A stretch of 64,000 bases of DNA from Streptomyces aureocirculatus. Its GTDB lineage: Bacteria; Actinomycetota; Actinomycetes; Streptomycetales; Streptomycetaceae. How positions within the stretch are numbered: position 1 is the stretch's first letter; every line of letters starts with the position of its first letter. The notes under the pieces are model-generated. The model searched no databases. It saw nothing but the letters and a program-made list of their open reading frames with translations, and was not told the DNA's origin. Shown here in pieces: positions 1 through 6,113 of this stretch. Location: the NCBI RefSeq assembly GCF_000720475.1, contig NZ_JOAP01000001.1, forward strand, positions 1 to 64,000, written 5' to 3'. A program made the position numbers and the translations under genes.

Positions 1-2
1 AC

Positions 3-98
3 TTCCTGCACACCTACAACCACCACCGCTGCCACACCGCACTCGGCGGCAAACCGCCCATCAGCCGTGTGAACAACCCTGCGGGTCAATACACCTAG
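3..98 (+). CDS. IS481-type transposase, C-terminal fragment
   Basis: Only the last 31 codons are inside the window; the gene enters from the left edge. The readable tail contains FLHTYNHHRCHTALGGKPP, the DDE-integrase tail (YN..R.H.AL...PP) typical of IS481/IS3-group transposases, followed by the short extension ISRVNNPAGQYT and a TAG stop. The family cuts and pastes insertion sequences. Whether the upstream part is intact cannot be seen. It marks the left side of a mobile-DNA-rich stretch. Confidence 0.75.
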   Translation, partial: FLHTYNHHRCHTALGGKPPISRVNNPAGQYT

Positions 99-113
99 GG
101 CGCGTACACGGCC

Positions 114-143
114 GCGGGGCGACACCCTGAGGTGTCGCCCCGC
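114..143. terminator. strong hairpin terminator
   Basis: A 13-bp perfect stem (GCGGGGCGACACC / GGTGTCGCCCCGC) with a CTGA loop. It lies 15 bases after the transposase stop and about 50 bases beyond the stop of the convergent bL37 gene, so it probably ends transcription from both sides. There is no long U-tract, which is normal for Streptomyces. Confidence 0.7.
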
Positions 144-195
144 TCCCTTGTGCCGTCCTTGCCCGGGGCACGCCCGGAACGGAGTCCCAGGCTCC

Positions 196-273
196 TCAGG
201 ACTGCGGACGGCTGCCGTGGTTCGCGCCGTTCTTGCGGCGGGCCTTCTTCTTGCGGCGTCGCTTCGAGGACAT
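196..273 (-). CDS. small ribosomal protein bL37 (25 aa)
   Basis: A 25-codon gene with protein MSSKRRRKKKARRKNGANHG plus SRPQS. An excellent ribosome-binding site, GGGAGGT, sits 4 bases before the ATG at 273. The lysine/arginine-rich body and the terminal ANHG-x-RP motif match actinobacterial large-subunit protein bL37, first described in Mycobacterium smegmatis ribosome structures. It binds rRNA in the large subunit. It faces the transposase fragment and shares the hairpin at 114-143. Genes this short are often missed by annotation. Confidence is good because the motif, the length and the ribosome-binding site agree. Confidence 0.8.
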   Translation of the reverse strand: MSSKRRRKKKARRKNGANHGSRPQS

Positions 274-375
274 CGCTACCTCCCAGGGTGTGCTGTTCCG
301 TACGGTTGTCGTTCTCCCCGGATGCATGAATGTCCAGGTGAGCTCCCGGCCGCCTACCCGGCCGAGCCGACGCAA

Positions 376-407
376 TGACGTGTCGTACGTCACATTCGTC
401 ACGTACG
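376..407. promoter_or_regulatory. overlapping dyads upstream of bL37
   Basis: Two overlapping inverted repeats: TGACGTGTCGTACGTCA and CGTACGT-N10-ACGTACG. They lie about 100 bases upstream of the bL37 start, in the 290-base gap before the next gene. This looks like a regulator-binding site or promoter region, but I cannot name the regulator. The rest of the gap (274-563) shows no gene I can support. Confidence 0.4.
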
Positions 408-563
408 CCACTGCTGGGAGCAGCATGGCAGATCTTCACACGCAACCGTCGCGAGCGCAGGGCACTCTTGCCGGATGTCGAGGCCGAATCAGCGAACCAG
501 CAAACCGATGGGCCAGTAAGCCAGGGGGTCAGGGGGCCAGTGCCCGGATGAGGTGAGGTGGAG

Positions 564-971
564 ATGACGGATCTGCACACCGTGGTGACGTGGGTGGACG
601 CGCGCGAGAGACTGCCGAGCGCCGGTACTCCGGTCGCAGCGGCGATCACGGGCCGGCACCCGGCCGACGATGCCGCCGAGCCCGCGACGGCACCGGCACC
701 GGCATCGGGGGAGGAATTCTGGCTGGTGAGGCCGATGCACTTCGCGACTTGGCACCGAAGCGAGGACGGGACGGAGCACACCGACTGTTTCGTCGACTCC
801 GACGGGGTCGTCCGGCTGCCCTACGGCCTCGCCGGCGCCGAGACGGTGACTCACTGGGCCGAGCTGCCCACCCTGCCGGGCGCAACGACGCACATCGTTC
901 TCGGGGAGGACGTGCGTCCGGCTTTCCACCCGAGAGAGCGGGAGCGGCGTGACCGGGGGCGCGCACGATAG
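564..971 (+). CDS. DUF551-like hypothetical protein
   Basis: A 135-residue soluble protein. It opens with VTWVDARERLPSAGTPV, the W-x(5)-RLP-x-x-G-x-x-V signature of the DUF551 family, and ends its domain with VTHWAELPTLP, matching the family's closing V-T-H-W-x-x-LP motif. DUF551 proteins are common in phages and in Streptomyces accessory DNA; their function is unknown. The ATG at 564 is chosen because GAGGTGGAG precedes it closely; a GTG at 558 is in frame but would overlap the ribosome-binding site. It is followed convergently by the small terminase gene, 18 bases away. Confidence 0.65.
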   Translation: MTDLHTVVTWVDARERLPSAGTPVAAAITGRHPADDAAEPATAPAPASGEEFWLVRPMHFATWHRSEDGTEHTDCFVDSDGVVRLPYGLAGAETVTHWAELPTLPGATTHIVLGEDVRPAFHPRERERRDRGRAR

Positions 972-989
972 CGCGCGGCATCCGGTCTC

Positions 990-1454
990 CTAACCAGTCA
1001 GGCGAGTACGACGGCTCGTGATGTCACTGACGTTGTCGGGGCACTGTACGGGCGCCTGCGGGCGTGTGGTGGGGTCGTCGACCGTCAGCTTCAGGCGTGC
1101 GCGATCCTCGGGCGTGGCACCGAATTTGGCTGCTCTCAGGCGCACTTCGGAGGCGAACTCCCAACGGCCCCGCGCCCACATGGTGTGGTGCATAAGGGCG
1201 GTGTCGATCAAGAAGAGCCAGTCCGTCTGAACGAACTGCTGAGCCTGTGGCGACATGCGCCAGGAGTCCCACCAGAGCTGCGTCATGGGGTGCCACTCGA
1301 CAGGTTCGCCTGTGTCCTCGTCGACACCCAGGACACCCGACGGCAGCTCAGGGCCGCGGAGTTCGTCGTCGGGGGTGATAACCGTTTCGAGGTCAGCGGC
1401 GTTGCGTCGACGGCGCTTCGCGGAGTCCTTCGGGGCGGGACCTCGTCCCGCCAT
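990..1454 (-). CDS. phage terminase small subunit
   Basis: A 154-residue protein. The MAGRGPAPKD start, a basic N-terminal stretch, then WHPMTQLWWDSWRMSPQAQ and an HHTMWARGRWEFASEVRLRA region followed by FGATPEDRARL are the landmarks of actinophage small terminases, which recognise phage DNA and feed the packaging motor. The GAAGGAGGT ribosome-binding site lies 6 bases before the ATG at 1454. No large terminase is present nearby, so the packaging module is incomplete and the protein is probably relict. It reads away from the small membrane protein gene at 1671. Confidence 0.8.
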   Translation of the reverse strand: MAGRGPAPKDSAKRRRRNAADLETVITPDDELRGPELPSGVLGVDEDTGEPVEWHPMTQLWWDSWRMSPQAQQFVQTDWLFLIDTALMHHTMWARGRWEFASEVRLRAAKFGATPEDRARLKLTVDDPTTRPQAPVQCPDNVSDITSRRTRLTG

Positions 1455-1670
1455 GGGCGTACCTCCTTCCGTTCAGGGAGCCAGATGGGATCTACGGCCC
1501 GATTCCGAACCGGACATCTTGCGGCCAAAAGTCAGACTTAATAGCACTCGACCGAAGGTTCTTAAGAAGAATCATGGGTGCACAGGATAATTTCCTCCAC
1601 ACCTACTTGCTTGTGAAGACATGCACTTGCGACGCTGTACACGTCAGAGGACCAGAACGGAGGAAGCGCC

Positions 1671-1850
1671 GTGACGAACTCCCTGCCGCGACCGGACGAG
1701 TCGCAGCAGCCCACGAAACCCCCGAGGGAACCATCCTTCGAGCTCCGCTGTGGCGGGGTCCGGTTGACCGTTCAGCGCGTACCCGCATGGCTGATCACCG
1801 CAATAACCACAGCCGCGGGTAGCGGCCTGGCGTGGTGGCTCCAGCGATAG
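1671..1850 (+). CDS. mini-membrane protein, copy A (59 aa)
   Basis: A 59-residue protein starting with GTG, preceded by GGAGGAAG. A proline-rich N-terminus (residues 1-22) leads to FELRCGGVRLTVQRVP, then one membrane helix (about residues 39-57) and a short WWLQR end. The pattern F-E-L-R-x-GG-x-R-x-T-x-x-R-VP is repeated in a second gene at 4192. Proteins of this shape occur in Streptomyces integrative elements and prophages; their function is unknown. It lies alone on the plus strand between two minus-strand phage genes. It is a real gene by ribosome-binding site, composition and paralogy. Confidence 0.7.
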   Translation: MTNSLPRPDESQQPTKPPREPSFELRCGGVRLTVQRVPAWLITAITTAAGSGLAWWLQR

Positions 1851-1886
1851 GAGGGGCGACCCCGTTCCCGGCCCGCCATCAAGCAC

Positions 1887-2483
1887 TCACGCCATGAGCG
1901 AGGACACAAGAGTCGAGACGTCCGCAAGAATCGACGGAGAAGAGCCATGGCGGCGCCCCGTCATTGCGATGTACCGACCCGTGCCGTATATCTCTACGGC
2001 TGTGCCGTCGGGGCGCCGGAGCTTCCGTCCCTGTCGGACGGTCGCGCGGCCCCAGATGCGCAGCCCGTCGCCGGACGGGGAGACCTCTACGTAGGCGGCC
2101 CCCGCATCGCGGACGATAGCTGCGGCCCACGGGGCGAGACGCCCAATGAGCGGGTTCAAGCACTGGTCCAGGTCGAGACAGACCACGTCGTCCTCGTCGC
2201 TCAAGACGAAGCCGAGACCGACGCCAACCGCCGATGCGGCAGCGTCCTTGTACGTGCTCCAGGTCCGCGGGTCCGTCGAGGACGCAACCATGCCGACCGT
2301 CGTCAGCGGGACCTTCGCCGCGGAGCGCCGGACCCACCTGTCGCGGGTCGTCAGCTCGTCCGGGAGCGGGTTGCGCGCCTTCGCGCGGGACAGTGCCTTC
2401 CGGCACCGGGGCGAGCACGTTTTAGCATGAGCGCGATCCATGATCGGCATCGCCTCTTCGCAGTGCTCGCACATCCTGTTCAT
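1887..2483 (-). CDS. phage primase-polymerase N-terminal domain protein
   Basis: A 198-residue protein. Residues 4-32 hold a zinc-ribbon-like cluster (CEHC ... CSPRCRKALSRAK). The rest resembles the bifunctional primase/polymerase (prim-pol) N-terminal domain: a GVGLGFVLS stretch, an acidic VVCLDLDQC motif, then VSPSGDGLRIWGRA and a basic RRPDGTAVEIY segment ending in GRYIAMTGRR. The LDLD pair fits the metal-binding acidic residues of prim-pol enzymes, which start DNA synthesis. Full-size phage enzymes carry a helicase half as well; here only the first domain exists, so it is a stand-alone module or a truncated gene. The stop is 36 bases from the mini-membrane gene. Confidence 0.65.
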   Translation of the reverse strand: MNRMCEHCEEAMPIMDRAHAKTCSPRCRKALSRAKARNPLPDELTTRDRWVRRSAAKVPLTTVGMVASSTDPRTWSTYKDAAASAVGVGLGFVLSDEDDVVCLDLDQCLNPLIGRLAPWAAAIVRDAGAAYVEVSPSGDGLRIWGRATVRQGRKLRRPDGTAVEIYGTGRYIAMTGRRHGSSPSILADVSTLVSSLMA

Positions 2484-2734
2484 GAGGTCATCCTAATGGG
2501 CCGGTCACACTTTCAATGCTCTGACCTGCACAGATCCAAGATGACACGAGCCCGGATCGCTGTGCGCCCGCCTGCCGTTCCGGGGTCCGCAACAGCACGA
2601 CCGGTCGGCATTCGCGCCTCCAGCGGGCGCCTGTGGACGCCTCACCCACTTCCCCCAGACCCGTACAGACAGAGAGGACCAGCACCTCTTCGGTCAGGAG
2701 ATCTTCCCGGAGGGGATCACCCCCTGGGGTGGGG

Positions 2735-2980
2735 CTAGTCGATCTTCGCTGCAAAACCTGCGCGAGGCTCGCGACGATCTCCGCCGGCGAGTTCGCCGCG
2801 GATCTCCAAGCGACTCGGGACGAGCGTCAACGTGGTCACGCTGCGGTCGTGTCCTACCGTGATCTTCGGAGGCTTCGCAAGACGTCCGACGTCGGTGCCG
2901 TTGATCGATACGCGCGTGACGATCACGCCGTCCTCACCGATGTCGTCGGCCTCCTCCAGCACCACGTGTGCACCTGCCAT
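2735..2980 (-). CDS. internal start: phage-like 81-aa protein
   Basis: An alternative, independently started product in the same frame as the HNH gene. The ATG at 2980 follows GGAGG with 8 bases between, and the 81-residue protein (MAGAHVVLEEADDIGEDGVI...) has a beta-rich pattern, VTRVSINGTDV followed by SVTTLTLVPSRLEIRG, resembling small conserved proteins of actinophages whose function is unknown. I infer that this was a separate gene now read through from the HNH gene. There is no sequence evidence for which product is made. Confidence 0.45.
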   Translation of the reverse strand: MAGAHVVLEEADDIGEDGVIVTRVSINGTDVGRLAKPPKITVGHDRSVTTLTLVPSRLEIRGELAGGDRREPRAGFAAKID

Positions 2981-3286
2981 GCCTAGTCCTCCAGGGCCGG
3001 GTGCGTGGGCGTGGGACCGCGCCATACGCACGCGCTTACGGACTGCTGCTGTGCCGCCCTCTGACGCGCTCTTCCTGCGGTGGCGCCACTCGCACAGGAG
3101 CCGTAGGTTCTCGTCTCTGTGATCATCACCCCGGGCTATGTGGTCCACGTCAGTGCCACACGCCCCGCACGCTGTACCGTCGCTCATCCTCCAACGGCAC
3201 GTGCAATCACGGCGGATGATGCGGCGTCGGATGCGGGGCCAGCCCTTCGGGAGACGCTGTCTGCGCGTACTTCCTTCCCACGCCAT
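2735..3286 (-). CDS. HNH endonuclease with in-frame C-terminal phage domain
   Basis: A 183-residue frame starting at the ATG at 3286 behind GAGGAGGAAGA. Residues 1-90 are an HNH nuclease: a basic start, CGTDVDHIARGDDHRDENLR and LLCEWRHRRKSASEG. In typical members the last zinc site reads LC-x-x-CH; here it reads LCEWRH, so one cysteine is replaced by arginine and metal binding may be damaged. From residue 103 the frame continues, with no stop, into an unrelated phage-like domain (MAGAHVVLEEADD onward) that has its own ribosome-binding site. HNH proteins nick or cut DNA and often assist phage packaging. The fusion may be real or may be stop-codon loss. Confidence 0.65.
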   Translation of the reverse strand: MAWEGSTRRQRLPKGWPRIRRRIIRRDCTCRWRMSDGTACGACGTDVDHIARGDDHRDENLRLLCEWRHRRKSASEGGTAAVRKRVRMARSHAHAPGPGGLGMAGAHVVLEEADDIGEDGVIVTRVSINGTDVGRLAKPPKITVGHDRSVTTLTLVPSRLEIRGELAGGDRREPRAGFAAKID

Positions 3287-3369
3287 TCTTCCTCCTCGGA
3301 CGTCACTCGCGCCGTACTCTGACGCTCTCTGCGGCCACATGAGCCGCGTGGAAGTGGGGGGGGTTGGAC

Positions 3370-3945
3370 ATGCGCAGGTACGCGCTCAGGGGTGCTGTGC
3401 TCGCGGCAGCGGCTATCGCTGCGCTCGCCGGATGCTCGGATGACGGCGGGGACGACAAGGCGTCGAACAAGCCGGTAAAGCCTCCGGCCGCAGAGGCCGA
3501 GAAGGGCTCCGTGGGCGAGGCCGCGGGGGAGAAGGAGCCGTCCTCCCCGACGCTGAAGATCGGAGAGACGAAGGTCGTCGACCTGGACGGCTCGAAGGCT
3601 CGCATCACGGTGAATGGCGCGGAGTACATCGGGGCGCCCGCGATGATGGAGAAGGCCAAGGGGCAGTACGTCCTCCTCGGGCTCACGATCAAGAACACGG
3701 GCTCAAAGCCGTTCGACTTCTCCCCGTACGGCGTCATGTCTTGGGAGAACACGGGCACCGCTGCGCAGGACGCCTCCACCCTCGGATATGAGGACGGACC
3801 GGATCTTGCTACCTCGTACAAGCCGGGCCAGGCCCTGACGGGGAAGCTCCTGCTAGACGTCGGCCGCAAGGGCGGGACGGTGAGCTATCCCGGGGGCGAC
3901 ATCATGTCGGAGGAGTCGGCGTTCTCCGTGGCGCTTCCCAAGTAG
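3370..3945 (+). CDS. lipoprotein with DUF4352-type domain
   Basis: A 191-residue exported lipoprotein. The signal peptide MRRYALRGAVLAAAAIAAL ends in the lipobox LAGC (Cys 21). A charged linker rich in Lys, Glu and Pro (about residues 24-60) leads to a beta-sandwich domain with the DUF4352 pattern: YVLLGLTIKNTGSKPFDF, a conserved W, and a late GKLLLDV strand. Such proteins sit on the outer face of the membrane and occur in many actinobacterial mobile elements; their function is unknown. ATG 3370 is preferred over a TTG at 3364 because the G-rich ribosome-binding site ends 6 bases before it. Confidence 0.7.
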   Translation: MRRYALRGAVLAAAAIAALAGCSDDGGDDKASNKPVKPPAAEAEKGSVGEAAGEKEPSSPTLKIGETKVVDLDGSKARITVNGAEYIGAPAMMEKAKGQYVLLGLTIKNTGSKPFDFSPYGVMSWENTGTAAQDASTLGYEDGPDLATSYKPGQALTGKLLLDVGRKGGTVSYPGGDIMSEESAFSVALPK

Positions 3946-3958
3946 TTGCGCCACTCCG

Positions 3959-3985
3959 TTCGCCAGATCGCTCTGTACTGGCGAA
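3959..3985. terminator. hairpin after lipoprotein gene
   Basis: An 8-bp stem (TTCGCCAG / CTGGCGAA) with an 11-base loop, beginning 14 bases after the lipoprotein stop. A plausible weak terminator. Confidence 0.45.
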
Positions 3986-4191
3986 CCCGGCAGCGCCCAG
4001 CATGCGCGCCATGCAGCCTCCTTGACGTCGTCAGTCCCTCCGGGAACGCTCTTCCAGGGCGGGGCTGCTCTATGCGCGACACGCAGTCGCGGACGTGGGC
4101 TGAACTGGGAGGACGAATTTGCCCATAAGAGTCTCTTGTTACCGTTTGTCGAGGCCGAGCGAACAGGCCACGACTACCGGGGAGTTGGGCT

Positions 4192-4338
4192 ATGCCTCAG
4201 ACTTCGCCAAGGAAGATGCCCTACTTCGAACTCCGCATCGGAGGCTTCCGCATCACAGCGGATCGTGTCCCTGTGCGCCTCCTGGCCTTGCTCTCCAGCA
4301 CCGCTACAGGTTTCGCCGCATGGTTCTGGAGTCGCTAG
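4192..4338 (+). CDS. mini-membrane protein, copy B (48 aa)
   Basis: A 48-residue protein starting at ATG 4192 behind GGGGAG. Its body reads FELRIGGFRITADRVP and then one membrane helix ending AAWFWSR. This is the same architecture as the gene at 1671 (F-E-L-R-x-GG-x-R-x-T-x-x-R-VP, helix, aromatic/basic end) with a shorter N-terminus, so the two are paralogues within one element. The function is unknown; a regulatory or anchoring role at the membrane is only a guess. Its stop overlaps the convergent structural-protein remnant by four bases. Confidence 0.65.
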   Translation: MPQTSPRKMPYFELRIGGFRITADRVPVRLLALLSSTATGFAAWFWSR

Positions 4339-4663
4339 ATCCTGACTGGTGCGAGCGTCAGCTCCGCATGATCGGCGTCGACGAGCAGTCGACCGCCGTA
4401 GTCGCCTGGCCCGAAGGGGCCGAAGAGCTGCTCCTCACCCGCCGCAAGCGTCTCCGTCCGCGGGGCGACTGCGAACCCGTCGACCGTCTTCGCCAGTCGG
4501 AACGTCACGGTGCGCGCGACGGTCGAGCCGCTGTTCTTGACGATCACGCCAGCCTGCCGTCGTTGCCGTCGATGTAGTGCTGATTTACGGGGTCGCCCGT
4601 CGTCCTCGTCAGGGCCGCTCCCGAGCGGCTCGCGGTGACGGTGGGGATTGCAATGCGTGGCAT
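4335..4663 (-). pseudogene. phage structural protein, frameshifted
   Basis: Two frames together give one recognisable protein. The first starts at ATG 4663 behind GGAGG and reads MPRIAIPTVTASRSG ... HYIDGNDGRLA before a TGA. The second, in the next frame, continues immediately as VIVKNSGSTVARTVTF ... LFGPFGPGDYGG to the stop at 4335. The joined product, about 108 residues, resembles small phage head or tail decoration proteins with a beta-rich NTG-x-VARTVTF core and a GPFGP motif. The break is near 4545-4550. It is either an inactivating one-base shift or a sequencing error. No other head or tail gene is nearby. Confidence 0.55.
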
Positions 4664-4738
4664 GTGGCCTCCGGACGGGTTGATGAATCTGGCAGCCTCC
4701 GGCGCTGCCCGGACCGGGCGTTCCGGTCGCCGGATGTG

Positions 4739-4810
4739 TCGGGACGACAGGGATCGAACTTGCGCTCCCCCGCTCCCAAAGCGGGTGCCTTACCTCTTGG
4801 CCACGTCCCG
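4739..4810 (-). tRNA. tRNA-Pro (anticodon UGG)
   Basis: A cloverleaf can be drawn by eye: a 7-bp acceptor stem (CGGGACG / CGTCCCG) with discriminator A, a short D stem GCC/GGC, a 5-bp anticodon stem CCCGC/GCGGG enclosing TTTGGGA, which gives anticodon UGG (proline), then a T arm containing TTCGATC. The CCA end is not encoded. The T stem GCAAG/CCTGT has one A-C mismatch and one G-U pair. It sits inside the phage remnant, so it may be a phage-borne tRNA or an integration relic. Confidence 0.8.
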
Positions 4811-4901
4811 TCGAGTCCTTGATGTCTATCTTCGCCTGAGATCCGCCGAGTCCGCAGGAGCCATCTGCAACCGCGGGTCTCCACGCCTTGGCTCCACCTT
4901 C

Positions 4902-5743
4902 ATGACAGCTAGTCGGAGGCCGCAGACCGGCCCGGATGATCGAGAGCTGCGGTTGTGGAAGGTCGGCCGGGCTCTCACGGTTGCGTTCGTCGCTGCGATC
5001 CTGGTCGCGGGCAGCGTCTTCTACAGCCTGGTAGCCCTGCTGGACTTCCAGGAGATCGACCGCACCACGAAGCTCGACGCAAAGACGCTCTTCGACCTGG
5101 TGAAACTCTCCTTCGGAGTCGTCGCCGGTCCGGCGCGCTCGTCGTCCTGGTCGTCGCCTACCGCCGCCAACGCGTCGACGAGGCCGGCGCCCACCGCGAA
5201 GCCACCCGGCTGCACACCGAGCGCTTCTCCCAGGCCGTCGACAAACTCGGCTCCGACTCCCCAGCCGTCCGCCTCGGCGGCGTCCACGCCCTCGCAGGCC
5301 TCGCCGACGACGCCCCCGACCAAAACCAGCGCCAGACCTGCATCGACGTCCTGTGCACCTACCTCCAACTCCCCTACACCCCCGACCCCGGCAACGACCC
5401 CGCCCGCCAAGAGGAACACCACCGCTACCTGGCTCTACACAAGGTCCGACACACCATCCTGCGCCTCATCAGCGACCACTACCGACGCCCCCGAGGCACC
5501 CACCGCTCCTGGCAAGGCTGCGACCTCGACCTCACCGGCGTCACCATCGACAGCAACATGAACTTCGACGGCGCGGTGTTCTCCGTCGGTACGGTGTCCT
5601 TCTCGGGCGCCGCGTTCTCCAGTGGCACGGTGTCTTTCCGTGGCGCGACAGGCCGGGTTCCCACAGGGCTTCTCGCTGCCGTCGGCAACCCTGTTCCTGC
5701 GACGGTCTTCCTAGCGCCTTCTTGGCTCCCCCGTTCCGCCTAG
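4902..5743 (+). pseudogene. membrane-anchored pentapeptide-repeat protein, frameshifted and truncated
   Basis: The N-terminal frame starts at ATG 4902 and encodes a membrane helix (VGRALTVAFVAAILVAGSV) then TLFDLVKLSFGVVAG. Near 5130-5137 the frame shifts by one base and continues as GALVVLVVAYRRQRVDEAGA, FSQAVDKLGSDSPAVRLGGV and LAGLADD, the diagnostic order of a common Streptomyces pentapeptide-repeat membrane protein. After ICDLDLTG-like sequence only two or three repeats remain (FDGAVFSVGTVSFSGAAF), and the reading frame then decays into unrelated residues before the stop. Family members normally carry many more repeats. So the gene is broken twice, by an internal shift and by loss of its repeat tail. 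Confidence 0.65.
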
Positions 5744-5970
5744 CAGCCCGTGAAACAACGGGAATCCTGAAGCGGCCGGTCCGCTGAACCGTGCTCAACC
5801 CGGAGGAGAGTGCGGGGAGCGCAGGAACGGCTGCCCGCCGTCGAGAGGGGGAGTGGGTGACGCGCCATTCGCCGTCGATCGTCATCTTCCCCCTCTACTT
5901 GAACAGTGGCGTGGGTGTGACGCTGGGATGATTTTGGTAGGGGTGGGTGCGGACAGACTCGGTGCCAAAC

Positions 5971-6045
5971 TGCCAAACTAACCGCCACCTTCAACTTCTT
6001 CTAACGCGCATTAGAGAGAAAGCTGAGAAGGGGGTTAGTTTGGCA
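5971..6045. repeat. 13-bp perfect inverted repeat beside the integrase gene
   Basis: TGCCAAACTAACC at 5971-5983 is matched by its exact reverse complement GGTTAGTTTGGCA at 6033-6045, 49 bases apart. Inside the loop is a smaller imperfect dyad, CTAACGCGCATTAG. The pair lies in a 370-base gap (5744-6113) with no gene I can support, just downstream of the integrase stop. It is unusually AT-rich for this DNA. It may be a structured RNA, a binding site or a recombination relic. Confidence 0.6.
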
Positions 6046-6113
6046 GGGGGAGGCGGGCCTACGGGGTGGAGGCCGCAGCCCCCAAGTCTCCATTCGTGAC
6101 CGTTATCAACTCG

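Noticed and set aside
2488..2754. Minus-strand 88-codon frame between the primase and HNH genes
   Set aside because: No ribosome-binding site, no recognisable motif, and its start overlaps the HNH 3' end. The 250-base gap may be decayed phage DNA.
4739..4810. tRNA-Pro as the attachment site of the integrase
   Set aside because: The integrase is a serine type, and its gene start abuts the broken sphingomyelinase; no repeated tRNA 3' end is visible in the window.
5541..5885. Minus-strand frame starting MTIDGEWRVTHSPSRRR with GAGGGGGAAG upstream
   Set aside because: It runs antisense through the pentapeptide pseudogene and turns into low-complexity Arg/Pro sequence; the good ribosome-binding site alone is not enough.
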